Assembly: GCA_024919175.1 (NCBI GenBank)
Contig: CP103805.1
Location: 1 to 64,000, forward strand
From: Clostridioides difficile
Lineage (GTDB): Bacteria; Bacillota; Clostridia; Peptostreptococcales; Peptostreptococcaceae
DNA: 64,000 bases
Direction: 5' to 3'
The translations under genes and the position numbers were made by a program. Below, in pieces: positions 51,565-60,971 of the stretch. Within the stretch, counting starts at the first letter, position 1; every line of letters starts with the position of its first letter. The notes below the pieces were generated by a model. The model did not search any database, was not told the DNA's origin, and saw nothing but the letters and a program-made list of their open reading frames with translations.

Positions 51565-52182
51565 TTATATCACCTCCTGTTTAGGGTATAATGTTACCCT
51601 TTCAGCGCTTTTATTGTTTCCACTAGATAGTATTATTTCCCCAAAACATTCAATATTTTTAGGTGTATAAGGGTATATGATAACTGACTCTTCTGTACCA
51701 GTCATTGCTCCTGTATAAAGTCCGTTTTCATTATATAAAATCATCTCAAATTTATGCTCTAAATGACATGGTTTTATTTCTTCTATTTTCTTATCTAATT
51801 CTAAAATAGTGTTATAACTACAATTATTTGTTATAAAACTAAGTGTAAAACTAAATATACTACTAAACACTTTTACATCAACATTGGTCTTTGTGTAAGC
51901 CTCTGATATAGCTTTTATAACCTCTATTGTAGTTATTCCTCTACCTCTCATCTTCGCTTTTATATTACTTCTTCTAGTATCAAAGTCTAACTTATAATTT
52001 ATTTTTATACCTAAGAGGTTCTCCCAGTCATCAAGCCCCCAAGTTGCTGTATCTATAAAAAACTGATCTAGTAAATCATCTTTTTCATCAGTTAGTGTTA
52101 GAAGTTCATTTTCAAGTGCTTCTTGGATTTGTATGTCAATTTCATTGTTTGCAAAACTTGGTAGGTAATCAATTAACTTCAA
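51565..52182 (-). CDS. Baseplate protein, YmfQ/gpI-like (DUF2313)
   Basis: The 205-residue protein starts MKLIDYLPSFANNEIDIQIQ and has TATWGLDDWENLLGIKI, the typical pattern of the baseplate wedge protein XkdU/YmfQ. It lies directly after the baseplate J gene, two bases apart. Confidence 0.88.
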   Translation of the reverse strand: MKLIDYLPSFANNEIDIQIQEALENELLTLTDEKDDLLDQFFIDTATWGLDDWENLLGIKINYKLDFDTRRSNIKAKMRGRGITTIEVIKAISEAYTKTNVDVKVFSSIFSFTLSFITNNCSYNTILELDKKIEEIKPCHLEHKFEMILYNENGLYTGAMTGTEESVIIYPYTPKNIECFGEIILSSGNNKSAERVTLYPKQEVI

Positions 52183-52183
52183 T

Positions 52184-53257
52184 TTAATTTACCTCTATAT
52201 TAAATGTAACACTTGAAACAGCAGGAACTTTTTCTTCATCAACTATTATGTTTTTAACGTCATCATTTACAAGGAGATTTTTTATATCATGAACACCTTC
52301 TATGCTTGCTAATAAACTCATTATTTTTATATAAATAATCTCTCTTGAATTTTCTATTAAATAAGAGTTTATAATATCTAAAAACACAACTTTTATGGAT
52401 TCAATATCATATCCATTTTCAAGTGTTAAAGTCGCACTAATAGTAATATCAAAAGTACTTGGTGTAACAATTGTAACGGTAGGGCCAATTGGTTTTTCTT
52501 CTTTTACATGTTCAATACATCTTTGTAAAACTTCGTTATCAACTGATTGATTATTTTGGCCATAAATTAGAATCTTAATTGTACCTGGTCCATCCCAACG
52601 AGGAATTACTTTTGCGTTATAAACACCTTCAACTTCTAAGGCCCAAGACTGGTAATGTGCTTTATTACCACTTGTGGCTTGGTTTTTCTGTATTTTATAG
52701 AACCTCTCTTTTAACTCTTCATCTGTTTCTATTTCTGTTCCACCCTTTAGGCCTAGTTCATTATAAATTTTAGTTACTCCATTTATTTCTTCTATAAATT
52801 TAAATTCTGTGTTAGCTGATAAATTATACTTAATACCAACCTCTAAAGCTTGTATAGGACTTACATTTAACTTACTATCTTCATCTATCGTAATATCTTT
52901 AATAACTACAAATAGTAAATCACTATGAGATATTATTGTTCCATTTGGTATTTGAGTTCCCATTTTGCCCTCAAATGTTACCTCACCTATTGCCTCTGTG
53001 CCTAACTTTCTGTATACTCCAAATTCATTAACTCTTCTATCAAGAAAATCATCAAAATTATCTTGAATAAAAACTCTCTTATGTATATAAGAAAGTTCTA
53101 TATATAACTGTGCAAGTTCTGAATTTATTGGAGAGACTATATTATAAAGAGAAGATCCTTGACCTTTATAAAGAGGTAGATTTATGTTATTTAAAGTTCT
53201 ATTATTTAAGACACTAAATGATTGACCATTATACAAAAGTAATTTCCTCCTCTCCAT
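52184..53257 (-). CDS. xkdT: Baseplate J-like protein
   Basis: The 357-residue protein has the baseplate J core with RVNEFGVYRKLGTEAIGEVT, GGTEIETDEELKERFYKIQK and YQSWALEVEGVYNAKVIPRW. It forms the outer wedge of the myovirus baseplate. Its start overlaps the previous gene by 29 bases. Confidence 0.95.
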   Translation of the reverse strand: MERRKLLLYNGQSFSVLNNRTLNNINLPLYKGQGSSLYNIVSPINSELAQLYIELSYIHKRVFIQDNFDDFLDRRVNEFGVYRKLGTEAIGEVTFEGKMGTQIPNGTIISHSDLLFVVIKDITIDEDSKLNVSPIQALEVGIKYNLSANTEFKFIEEINGVTKIYNELGLKGGTEIETDEELKERFYKIQKNQATSGNKAHYQSWALEVEGVYNAKVIPRWDGPGTIKILIYGQNNQSVDNEVLQRCIEHVKEEKPIGPTVTIVTPSTFDITISATLTLENGYDIESIKVVFLDIINSYLIENSREIIYIKIMSLLASIEGVHDIKNLLVNDDVKNIIVDEEKVPAVSSVTFNIEVN

Positions 53258-53663
53258 AAATTGTTTTTATATTTAAACTTATAGATAAATTATCATCTTT
53301 AAATTCTGTATTTACTACATTAACCTCTAATATATATGGATTAGTTAATAGCGCTTCTTGTATATACCTTTTTGCCTCACTTTCAGTAAGACCTTTAGTA
53401 TACTTTTGTCCTATTAGATTCTTTATATCTGTTCCATAATTCCAATCATATATTAGATATACATACTTATCTGTTTTTATTGTTTTATAAATCCATACTT
53501 TAATTGCTTCATTTCTTTCAACTATTTTAAAGTCTCCATTTTCAATTATCTTTTCATCTTTATCGAAATCCCAAGCAAATTCTTTAAAAATAGGTAATTC
53601 TTCATTGTCTGGAGAAATATAATCTTCTGGAACACCCATAAAAGGAAATATAGTATTAGTCAT
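53229..53663 (-). CDS. xkdS: Baseplate wedge protein, XkdS-like (DUF2634)
   Basis: The 144-residue protein contains FKEFAWDFDKDEKIIENGDF and YLIYDWNYGTDIKNLIGQKY, the gp25/DUF2634 lysozyme-like wedge. It overlaps both neighbours by a few bases, in the usual XkdR-XkdS-XkdT order. Confidence 0.92.
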   Translation of the reverse strand: MTNTIFPFMGVPEDYISPDNEELPIFKEFAWDFDKDEKIIENGDFKIVERNEAIKVWIYKTIKTDKYVYLIYDWNYGTDIKNLIGQKYTKGLTESEAKRYIQEALLTNPYILEVNVVNTEFKDDNLSISLNIKTIYGEEEITFV

Positions 53664-53988
53664 TTAAGTCCACCAACTTACTTATAACAGCAAATTTATC
53701 ATTTATTTTAAACATTATTACCATATCTCCAGCTTCAAAAGTATCTATGAAAGGACTTTTTATGTTATGTTTGTGCTCTTTATTTATTTCTGTATTAAAA
53801 GATTCTATTTGTCTATCAAGAATCCAGCTGTCTATTAAAAGATTTTCTTTTTCCAATAAAAGATTATTTATCTCTATCTTTAAATCTGGTAATTTATTTT
53901 TAACTTTACCAATAAAAAAAGAAGGTTCATTATGAAATTTACCTTCTTTCCTCATTATTCCTATAAATTCATTAATTGGATCTGCCAT
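53656..53988 (-). CDS. xkdR: Baseplate protein, XkdR-like (DUF2577)
   Basis: The 110-residue protein has ADPINEFIGIMRKEGKFHNE at the N-terminus and a C-terminal beta part (SPFIDTFEAGDMVIMFKIND). It forms part of the central hub. Confidence 0.88.
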   Translation of the reverse strand: MADPINEFIGIMRKEGKFHNEPSFFIGKVKNKLPDLKIEINNLLLEKENLLIDSWILDRQIESFNTEINKEHKHNIKSPFIDTFEAGDMVIMFKINDKFAVISKLVDLND

Positions 53989-54002
53989 GCTATCACCTCT
54001 TT

Positions 54003-55679
54003 TTATAAAACTCTTCTAGCTGTATTAAAATCTTTTCTATTACTTAACTTACTTATTTTAACTACATCACCTTTTTGTGGAGCATGTAAAAATTCTCCAT
54101 TGCCTATATATAAACCAACATGACTAACTGGATTATGGAAAAATACTAAGTCTCCTGTTTGTAAATTGTTTTTCTCTACTTTTTTACCGACTTTAGATTG
54201 TTGACTAGATGTTCTTGGTAAATTGACATTAACTTTTTTAAAGCAATATACCATAAGCCCAGAACAGTCAAAATTACTTGGTCCATTACCACCCCATTTG
54301 TATGGCTTTCCAAGGTGTTTTCTTGCTTCAGCTATAACAGTTTTTGCTCTTTCTGTCACGTTTCCAGCATAACCACCAATGATAATCTTTCCTTTTCTTC
54401 TTCCAAAGTTATTAGCTTCTTCAACATTCCCAAATAAAATATCTATATGGTATGTGCCATCCTTTTCTATAATTATTGCAGGTCCATTATCATTTACTTT
54501 ATATGTTCCATCTCGACTTGAAACACCTGTAACTAATTGTATTTCATCTCCATATCTCATAAGAGGATGTTTGTTTAAGAAATCTTTTGTATAGTAAGAT
54601 TTTTCATATGCTCCAACCATAGGAGCCGCACATGTTTTTTTAGATGGTTCAAGTTTTTTACCTCTACAATCTTTATCTCCGCCCTCAGATTTTCTAGGAC
54701 AATAAGCAGTAAATTCAGCAGGGAATTCTGTTCCTCCAGTATACTCTGAACCATCTTCTTTTTGTTCATCTTGACCAGCAGATTTCTCATCCATTATATT
54801 CTCAAAATTAAGTTCTAATTCAATTTGATAATCTCCATTTTGCCATGTATGTTTATCTGTATCTATATAAAAGAGCCCTATAAGTTTTGTATATGAGTCT
54901 TTTACTTTTACACCTCTGCCAGTTACACAACTTATATCACCATATCCTTTTAGAGAGCAAGTCTTTTCGATTCCTTTAAACTCACTTTCTATATCCATGG
55001 TACTATTTTCTTGTTGTTGTATTACCTTTTGCATAATTACCCCAACATCTTTAAATATAGAGTCATTTATCCTTTCACTAATCTTATTACCATACTGATC
55101 AACAACTAGTACTTTATTTTTTACATTCTCCATACTCTCTGAAAAACTAGTATTAATAAGATTAAAACCTTCTTCAAATGTTATATTTAAAGTAACTACA
55201 CCCTTTTCAATGACATTAAATTTATCAAGATTAGACTCTATCATATATTTTTTCTTGGTTGTTTTACTTGCTTCTGTATAAACACTCATTATAGTATCAT
55301 AGCCAGTTACACCAATAAACATTTTTGTATATTTAACGTTGGTTCTAGGTAAATTGCCTAGTGGAAATTTATTATCTACAAAAACCTGTTTTGCAATATC
55401 TTCAACTAGTTTATCTTTAAAATTGTATGACACTTCGCTTTGTAAAAGTAAAAAACCCATATCTTTTGCAGTGAAATCAATCATGTTATTACTTGAGTCT
55501 AAAGATCTATCTATTATCATCCCTCTAAAAAGTTCTTTATCATTGACATAGAAACAAACTGTACTTGCTACTGGAATATCTATTTGCCTAAAATTAATGT
55601 CACTTGCAGATTGAATTATAGAAAATTCCAAAGTTCTTGATGGTGATCTATAATCACCAGACCAAGTACATTTATCCAC
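54003..55679 (-). CDS. xkdQ: XkdQ-like hub protein fused to an NlpC/P60 peptidase
   Basis: The hub domain (DKCTWSGDYRSPSRTLEFSI, FRGMIIDRSLDSSNNMIDFT) fills the first 290 residues. A 3D-like middle follows (EFTAYCPRKSEGGDKDCRGK), then a C-terminal NlpC/P60 domain with Cys in NFDCSGLMVYCF, GDLVFFHN and SHVGLYIGNGEFLHAP. It would puncture and digest wall peptide at infection. The GTG at 55679 has no ribosome binding site. The frame stays open 21 codons further to an ATT at 55742, and GGTGGTGA lies before that codon. Confidence 0.92.
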   Translation of the reverse strand: MDKCTWSGDYRSPSRTLEFSIIQSASDINFRQIDIPVASTVCFYVNDKELFRGMIIDRSLDSSNNMIDFTAKDMGFLLLQSEVSYNFKDKLVEDIAKQVFVDNKFPLGNLPRTNVKYTKMFIGVTGYDTIMSVYTEASKTTKKKYMIESNLDKFNVIEKGVVTLNITFEEGFNLINTSFSESMENVKNKVLVVDQYGNKISERINDSIFKDVGVIMQKVIQQQENSTMDIESEFKGIEKTCSLKGYGDISCVTGRGVKVKDSYTKLIGLFYIDTDKHTWQNGDYQIELELNFENIMDEKSAGQDEQKEDGSEYTGGTEFPAEFTAYCPRKSEGGDKDCRGKKLEPSKKTCAAPMVGAYEKSYYTKDFLNKHPLMRYGDEIQLVTGVSSRDGTYKVNDNGPAIIIEKDGTYHIDILFGNVEEANNFGRRKGKIIIGGYAGNVTERAKTVIAEARKHLGKPYKWGGNGPSNFDCSGLMVYCFKKVNVNLPRTSSQQSKVGKKVEKNNLQTGDLVFFHNPVSHVGLYIGNGEFLHAPQKGDVVKISKLSNRKDFNTARRVL

Positions 55680-55759
55680 TAAATCAGTTACATTATATAT
55701 ATTTCCGTTTTTTATATGAACTTGTATTTTGATTTTATTAATTATAAATCACCACCATT

Positions 55760-56395
55760 TTAAGGAATTATTAATATCCAACCATTTTTTATTACAGATG
55801 GATCTTTGATTGTATCTTCATTTGCTTTATAAATCTTTTCCCACAAATCTCCATTGCCATAATATTTTTTAGCTATCTTAAAAAGGGTATCTCCTTCAAC
55901 AACCTTATGTGTTTTTTGCTTAGTATCAAATCCTTTTGTCAGTGGAACATTCTTTTCAGAAGATAATTTTTCATCATTATTAATGTTTACTTTGGATATT
56001 TGTATCCTTCTATATTCTTTTAGACTTAAAGTAAAATAAACGTCTCTTGAATAATCTTGTTCTCTATAGTTAAAATCTGCAATTATACATTCAAAGTTTA
56101 TATTAGTTTCTGTAATGATAAATCTTAATATATATCCTTCTCTCATCCAACTTTCTATTAAATTTACACAATCATATGGTTTTGGAAATCCATTATAATT
56201 ACAGAAACTATATTCTTGATTAGGGAAAAAAGAGGATAGTTCTATAGTTTTAAGCCCTAACCCTCCAAATACTGCAATATCTCCTACCCCTAATATATTA
56301 GATGTATTTATTGTTGCATTTCCGTTTATTTCAAAAGAGGATGGAATAACAGGAAATCTAAAGGTATTATTTGCTTGTCTTAACCATATTTCCAT
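55760..56395 (-). CDS. xkdP: LysM-containing tail hub protein, XkdP-like
   Basis: The ATG at 56395 has AGGAGG upstream and gives 211 residues. The N-terminal part (FRFPVIPSSFEINGNATINT) is the XkdP fold. A C-terminal LysM domain (THKVVEGDTLFKIAKKYYGN) binds glycan. It joins the tail tube to the hub. Confidence 0.92.
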   Translation of the reverse strand: MEIWLRQANNTFRFPVIPSSFEINGNATINTSNILGVGDIAVFGGLGLKTIELSSFFPNQEYSFCNYNGFPKPYDCVNLIESWMREGYILRFIITETNINFECIIADFNYREQDYSRDVYFTLSLKEYRRIQISKVNINNDEKLSSEKNVPLTKGFDTKQKTHKVVEGDTLFKIAKKYYGNGDLWEKIYKANEDTIKDPSVIKNGWILIIP

Positions 56396-56407
56396 TAAAC
56401 TCCTCCT

Positions 56408-56440
56408 AAAAAAAGACACTTACATAAATAAGTGTCTTTT
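56408..56440. terminator. Terminator after the lipoprotein gene
   Basis: AAAAGACACTTA and TAAGTGTCTTTT pair perfectly between the lipoprotein stop and the xkdP start. Confidence 0.75.
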
Positions 56441-56450
56441 AAGATAATTA

Positions 56451-56927
56451 TTATAAATCAAATACTGTGTATTTTCCTACATTTTCATAAGCAATTTCAA
56501 TTGTTTTTGGTTTTGTATCTTTTGTAAGTTCAAATGCTATTTCGCCTTTTAAAGTATCTCCTGGATGTATTGTGTCAAATAATAATTCTCCATTTAATTC
56601 TTGATTATTTATTGCACTTCCAATTGTATTATCATCTGTTTTTAGTATGTAGTTTTGAAGGAAATCACTTTCAAGATATGTATCTCCTGTATTGGTGATT
56701 TCAATCTCAACTGCATATACATTACTATCTGATTCTAGTTTTCTAACATTTTTAACAGATACCTTTGCTCCGTCCAAATCAACAACTTCTCCTATTTTAT
56801 GATTTTTAATTTCCTCTGTATTTTGCTTAGGTTTACTATCTCCATTTTTTGAATCATTTGTGCTGCATCCAACTAAACTTAAAGATAGTATGACCGATAT
56901 TGCTAATGCTGGTATTTTTTTATTCAT
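56451..56927 (-). CDS. Lipoprotein (DUF4352-like), an extra gene inside the tail operon
   Basis: The 158-residue protein has a lipoprotein signal (LAISVILSLSLVGCSTN, Cys21 after LVG). An outside beta domain follows (KIGEVVDLDGAKVSVKNVRK, YAVEIEITNTGDTYLESDFL) of the telomere-protein-like DUF4352 type. It has its own extended -10 promoter and terminator within the tail genes, the pattern of a moron expressed in lysogens. It could alter the cell surface, for example by superinfection exclusion; this is inference. Confidence 0.88.
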   Translation of the reverse strand: MNKKIPALAISVILSLSLVGCSTNDSKNGDSKPKQNTEEIKNHKIGEVVDLDGAKVSVKNVRKLESDSNVYAVEIEITNTGDTYLESDFLQNYILKTDDNTIGSAINNQELNGELLFDTIHPGDTLKGEIAFELTKDTKPKTIEIAYENVGKYTVFDL

Positions 56928-56958
56928 AACATAACCCCCTGGTAAATTATATACTACA

Positions 56959-56986
56959 ATTATAGCACGATAATTTACAGGACGCC
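56959..56986 (-). promoter_or_regulatory. Promoter of the lipoprotein gene
   Basis: On the minus strand TGCTATAAT (TATAAT at 56964-56959) is an extended -10, with TTGGAG about 18 bases upstream inside the tape measure 3' end. GGGGG precedes the ATG at 56927. Confidence 0.55.
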
Positions 56987-59900
56987 TCCAACTTTTGCAA
57001 TAGATATTTTTTTGTTTAGTTTTCTTACTATTTTATCTATGTCAGCCTCTTCTCTTACAATTATTGTATCTGCCAATTTATCAATTAATAAACTACCATT
57101 TGAATTATTTCTTTTATATTGATTGGCCTCCTGCTTGGTTAAAAGTTTCTCTCCTTCATGCGCTCTTATTAAATAATCATTTCTAGGAACTCTGTTTATA
57201 CCAAATGCACCTCTTGGACCGCCAGCAGCATCTGCACCTTTTCCAACTTGTAAACTAGGACCTTTTTTAAATATTTCTATTGTTCCTGATATTGGATCAT
57301 GAAGGAATTTTTTTAGTTTATTCCAAGCTTCTTTTACACCTTTAACTTTATCCTTGAAAAGAGAATCAGCAAGATCTATTACAGGTTCAAGTATCCCACT
57401 AACTAAATCAACAAGTCCATTCCAAATAGATTTTACTATACCTACTCCGCCATCAAATATTTGCTTAAGTCCATCCATAGTTTGATCAGCATTTCCTGTT
57501 ATAAGTCCCATCACAACATTTACAATTCCAGATATAAAAGATATGATTCCGTTTATAATTCCAGAAACAGTTGTTATTATTGCAGTTAATGTATTTAAAA
57601 ACCATATAAATGCTAAAATTATTCCTCCAACAACACCAGCTATTGCTATTCCTATAGCTGGTAATAATTGCTGTCCTATTTGTGATAGGAAAGGCACAAA
57701 CCCTTGGCACCAAGCTTTAACAGGAGCAAGTGCTTGACCTAAGTTCTGAAATGCTAATTTTATACCATCAGTAGACTTTTTAATATTGTCCATTGGTTGG
57801 CTTACTTGGTCTACTGTATCTCCAACTTGTTTGGCTGGGGTAAAAAAGTCAGTAATTGCTTTTTTAACTTTATCAAAACACTCTTTTAAATTATCTAAAT
57901 GAGGTTTTAAAGGTTCAAATGCTTTTACTAGATTATCTATATTTGTCTTAATGTTTCCAGCTAATATATCCTTTAATTCATTAAATTTATCTTTTATTGA
58001 AGTTATTGACTCCTTAAATTTATTCTTAAAATTTACTCCAGAATCCTCTAGAACCTTTAGTGCAGGTTTAACATCATTTAATATTTTATTTTGTAACTCT
58101 GTAAATTTAGATTTTCCATATTCAACGCCTTGACTTATAGAATCTGTCATAGGTTTAATAAAAGTTTTAAAATCACTAAATGAACCCTTTAGATTTGCTA
58201 CTGTTTGTTTTAATCCTCCTGTGTTTGGAGTTGATTTTCCAGCTGCATCTGCTGCTTTACTTCCTGGGATATTTATATTTGTCTTTGTAGCAATTTTAGC
58301 AGTTGCCTCTATTGGATTTTCTAATGTTGTTCTTAAATCCCTCCACTTATCTGTAAGCCATTTAGCTTTATCTTTGAATAAACTGTCAGCTATATCAGCT
58401 ATAGCTTGTATAGGAGCAGTTACAAAATCTATGAATCCTTTCCAAATTGATTTTATAATTTTAGTTCCACCATCAAATATTTGCTTAACTCCATTTATCA
58501 TCTTTTTACTATCGCCTGTGACAATGCCTATAATTAAATCAAATATTCCATTTAAAATAGATGCTAGACCATTTAGTACACCAGTTATAGTATCAACCAC
58601 GGCCTTGAATGCAATTGCTAGAGTAGATAAAACTACAACTAACTTTGCTATATGAAAACCTATTACACCAATTAAAACAGGTCCTAGTACCTTCATTATT
58701 ACACTTCCTAAGTTTAAGATAGATGCAAACAGTGGACCAAATGCTGATAACAACTCTTTAAATTTCTCTCCTAATTGTTTAAGTGCAGGCATACAAAAAT
58801 TTACTATAGGCTTTGCGAATTCTGTAAATGATTTTACTAATGAATTAACCTTATTTCTAAATACTTCAGATTTAGCATAAGCAACAGTAAATGCTACTGA
58901 CAGTGCAATTACAGCTGTTATAGTCCATCCTATAGGACCCATTACAGCCAAAAATACTGCACTTAATGGTTTCATACCAATTACAAAAGCTCTGAAAGCA
59001 ACTTTTGCTCTTAGTATTATTGGAGCGAAGAAACCAAATATACCTATAGCCTTTGAAACAATTAAAGATACTGCACCTATAGTTAATAAAAGCACTCCAA
59101 ATGCTCCAACCGAAAGCATTACATTAGTTATAACTCTTTTTATTGGTTCACTTAGATTATTAAACCAAACAGTCATTTTAGTTAAATTATCAACTACAGA
59201 GGCTATTGCTGGCTTTAGTTGGTAGTAAATAGTAATTCCAGTTTCTTCAAGGGCTGATTTTAAGGTTGCAAGTCCTCCCTTAGTATTATCCTTCATTACA
59301 TCAGACATTGTTTTTAAGGCACCCTTTGAATTATCTATTTTTTTCTTTAAGCCATCATACTCATTTCCAACCCCATCAAGTAACTTTTGTAATGTTTTTA
59401 ATTGAGTTTTTCCTCCTATGGCTGCTAAGTAATAATTTTTCTGTTTATCAGTCATATCTTTTGTTTTATTTGCAACTTCTTTAAGCACATTTGACATACC
59501 TTTAAATTTACCTTGGTTATCAAATGCACTTACACCTAGTTTTTTCATTGCTTTACCTGCTTGCCCTGCACCTGTTGTAAGATTTATCATGATTGAGTTT
59601 AAAGCATGACCTGCATCTGTGCCCTTAACTCCTCTGTTTGCAAGTATTCCCATGATAGCAGTTGCCTCAGATAATGGAACTTTTAAATTACTAAATGTAC
59701 CACCTGCAACATTAAAAGCTTCCATTAGCTGTTGTATGTTTGTATTTGATTTAGTAGATGCATTTGCAACCTTATCTAAATACTCACTTAATCCAGCACC
59801 AGCTAGTACTTTGCCACTTTTACTGACCTTATCAACTTCTAAACACATAGAACTCATACTATCAGTTACTAAGTCTGATGCTAGACCAAGGTCCATAGAG

Positions 59901-60361
59901 GCTGCCTCTGATAAATTAAGTACTGGCATTAAAGCATGCATTGACTTTTGAACATCCCATCCAGCAAGCCCCATATACTGAAGTGCATTAGCAGAATCAG
60001 CAGCAGTTTTAGTTGTAGCTTTTCCAGCATCTCTAGCAGCCTTAGACATTGCTTCAAAGTCTCCTGGTTTTAGAGAATTTCCAAATGTAGCCTTAACTTG
60101 AGACATAGCACTTTCAAATTCTGTTCCAACTTTAGTTGCTGCTGCAAATGCACCACCAACTCCAGCAGTAATAAGACCTCCTGCTTTTAAAGCACTGGTT
60201 CCAACACTTTTTAAATTACTTTGGACATTATTTAATGATCTTGATGCTTGGGAAGATGAATCATGCAGAGCTCTAGTATTTGCTGCTACTCTCCTTAAGG
60301 TTGAACTTGCTTCATCTCTCATTTTTATTATTGCTTGTAGGACTTTTGTATTAGAACTCAT
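56975..60361 (-). CDS. Tail tape measure protein
   Basis: The 1128-residue protein sets tail length. The N-terminal 350 residues carry the phage tail tape measure core (TKVGTEFESAMSQVKATFGN, KTAADSANALQYMGLAGWDV, LSEATAIMGILANRGVKGTD). Hydrophobic segments follow. A block of about 100 residues is repeated: VKQIFDGGTKIIKSIWKGF (near 645) and LKQIFDGGVGIVKSIWNGL (near 985), each followed by ADSLFKDK. The length suggests a tail of roughly 160-170 nm by the usual rule. Confidence 0.96.
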   Translation of the reverse strand: MSSNTKVLQAIIKMRDEASSTLRRVAANTRALHDSSSQASRSLNNVQSNLKSVGTSALKAGGLITAGVGGAFAAATKVGTEFESAMSQVKATFGNSLKPGDFEAMSKAARDAGKATTKTAADSANALQYMGLAGWDVQKSMHALMPVLNLSEAASMDLGLASDLVTDSMSSMCLEVDKVSKSGKVLAGAGLSEYLDKVANASTKSNTNIQQLMEAFNVAGGTFSNLKVPLSEATAIMGILANRGVKGTDAGHALNSIMINLTTGAGQAGKAMKKLGVSAFDNQGKFKGMSNVLKEVANKTKDMTDKQKNYYLAAIGGKTQLKTLQKLLDGVGNEYDGLKKKIDNSKGALKTMSDVMKDNTKGGLATLKSALEETGITIYYQLKPAIASVVDNLTKMTVWFNNLSEPIKRVITNVMLSVGAFGVLLLTIGAVSLIVSKAIGIFGFFAPIILRAKVAFRAFVIGMKPLSAVFLAVMGPIGWTITAVIALSVAFTVAYAKSEVFRNKVNSLVKSFTEFAKPIVNFCMPALKQLGEKFKELLSAFGPLFASILNLGSVIMKVLGPVLIGVIGFHIAKLVVVLSTLAIAFKAVVDTITGVLNGLASILNGIFDLIIGIVTGDSKKMINGVKQIFDGGTKIIKSIWKGFIDFVTAPIQAIADIADSLFKDKAKWLTDKWRDLRTTLENPIEATAKIATKTNINIPGSKAADAAGKSTPNTGGLKQTVANLKGSFSDFKTFIKPMTDSISQGVEYGKSKFTELQNKILNDVKPALKVLEDSGVNFKNKFKESITSIKDKFNELKDILAGNIKTNIDNLVKAFEPLKPHLDNLKECFDKVKKAITDFFTPAKQVGDTVDQVSQPMDNIKKSTDGIKLAFQNLGQALAPVKAWCQGFVPFLSQIGQQLLPAIGIAIAGVVGGIILAFIWFLNTLTAIITTVSGIINGIISFISGIVNVVMGLITGNADQTMDGLKQIFDGGVGIVKSIWNGLVDLVSGILEPVIDLADSLFKDKVKGVKEAWNKLKKFLHDPISGTIEIFKKGPSLQVGKGADAAGGPRGAFGINRVPRNDYLIRAHEGEKLLTKQEANQYKRNNSNGSLLIDKLADTIIVREEADIDKIVRKLNKKISIAKVGGVL

Positions 60362-60364
60362 ATA

Positions 60365-60543
60365 CTAAAACAACCTCCCAGCACCAGATTTTATTTCTTC
60401 TCTTTTTTCATCCAACTCTTGATCTATAAAAACACTAACAATTTCTTTTTCACCTTTTAGCATACGATAAGAAACGGATGGCATTATACCTTTATACTTA
60501 AATAATAAGTACATTAAGTTAACTTCTCCATCCGTTTTAATTA
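60365..60543 (-). CDS. Frameshift extension of the tail assembly chaperone (gpGT-like)
   Basis: After the slippery heptamer A AAA AAC (60550-60544, minus strand) a -1 shift gives LIKTDGEVNLMYLLFKYKGI, then PSVSYRMLKGEKEIVSVFID, ending at TAG (60367-60365) four bases before the tape measure start. This is the classic place for the programmed shift that makes the longer tail chaperone. The extension has no ribosome binding site of its own. Confidence 0.85.
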
Positions 60544-60957
60544 GTTTTTTATTTCTTTATTTTTTTCCTTCTGTCTTTTTTTATCTCCCTCAGCATCTAT
60601 TCCATTTACTTTATTAACTTCTTCATATAATTTATCTATTTCTCCGCTAAGTAGTAGCTTTTTAACCAGTTCTTTAGGTGTAATTGCACTAAATTTTTTA
60701 ACTAATTCCATATTGCTAAATATAGAACATGATTCTAATATTGTGTTTACTTTAAGTTCATATATATTAATGTTTTCTACATCTCCACTATTAACATCCA
60801 TTGAGTTCATTCTTATTTCATCAAAACGTTCTGGATCAATAGCCTTACACTCTATCTCTAAAGCATCATCTAGTTTTTTACAATATAATTCAAATGCGCT
60901 AGATGGCATTTTCAATTTACCTGCATCCATATTTAATAATTTTTCTACTGTATTCAT
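60541..60957 (-). CDS. xkdN: Tail assembly chaperone, XkdN-like
   Basis: The 138-residue protein (TVEKLLNMDAGKLKMPSSAF, FSAITPKELVKKLLLSGEID) matches XkdN in size and position between tube and tape measure. Its last codons contain the slippery AAAAAAC that allows a -1 shift into the 60365-60543 frame. It coats the tape measure protein during tail assembly. Confidence 0.9.
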   Translation of the reverse strand: MNTVEKLLNMDAGKLKMPSSAFELYCKKLDDALEIECKAIDPERFDEIRMNSMDVNSGDVENINIYELKVNTILESCSIFSNMELVKKFSAITPKELVKKLLLSGEIDKLYEEVNKVNGIDAEGDKKRQKEKNKEIKN

Positions 60958-60971
60958 ATAATAAAATCCTC

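Noticed and set aside
57486..57713. Second minus-strand frame inside the tape measure gene
   Set aside because: Its composition (Cys, Trp, Asn rich) is not protein-like and it lies fully inside the well supported tape measure gene.
58221..58655. 144-codon plus-strand frame with hydrophobic product
   Set aside because: It is the antisense of the tape measure gene's amphipathic repeats; no start signal.
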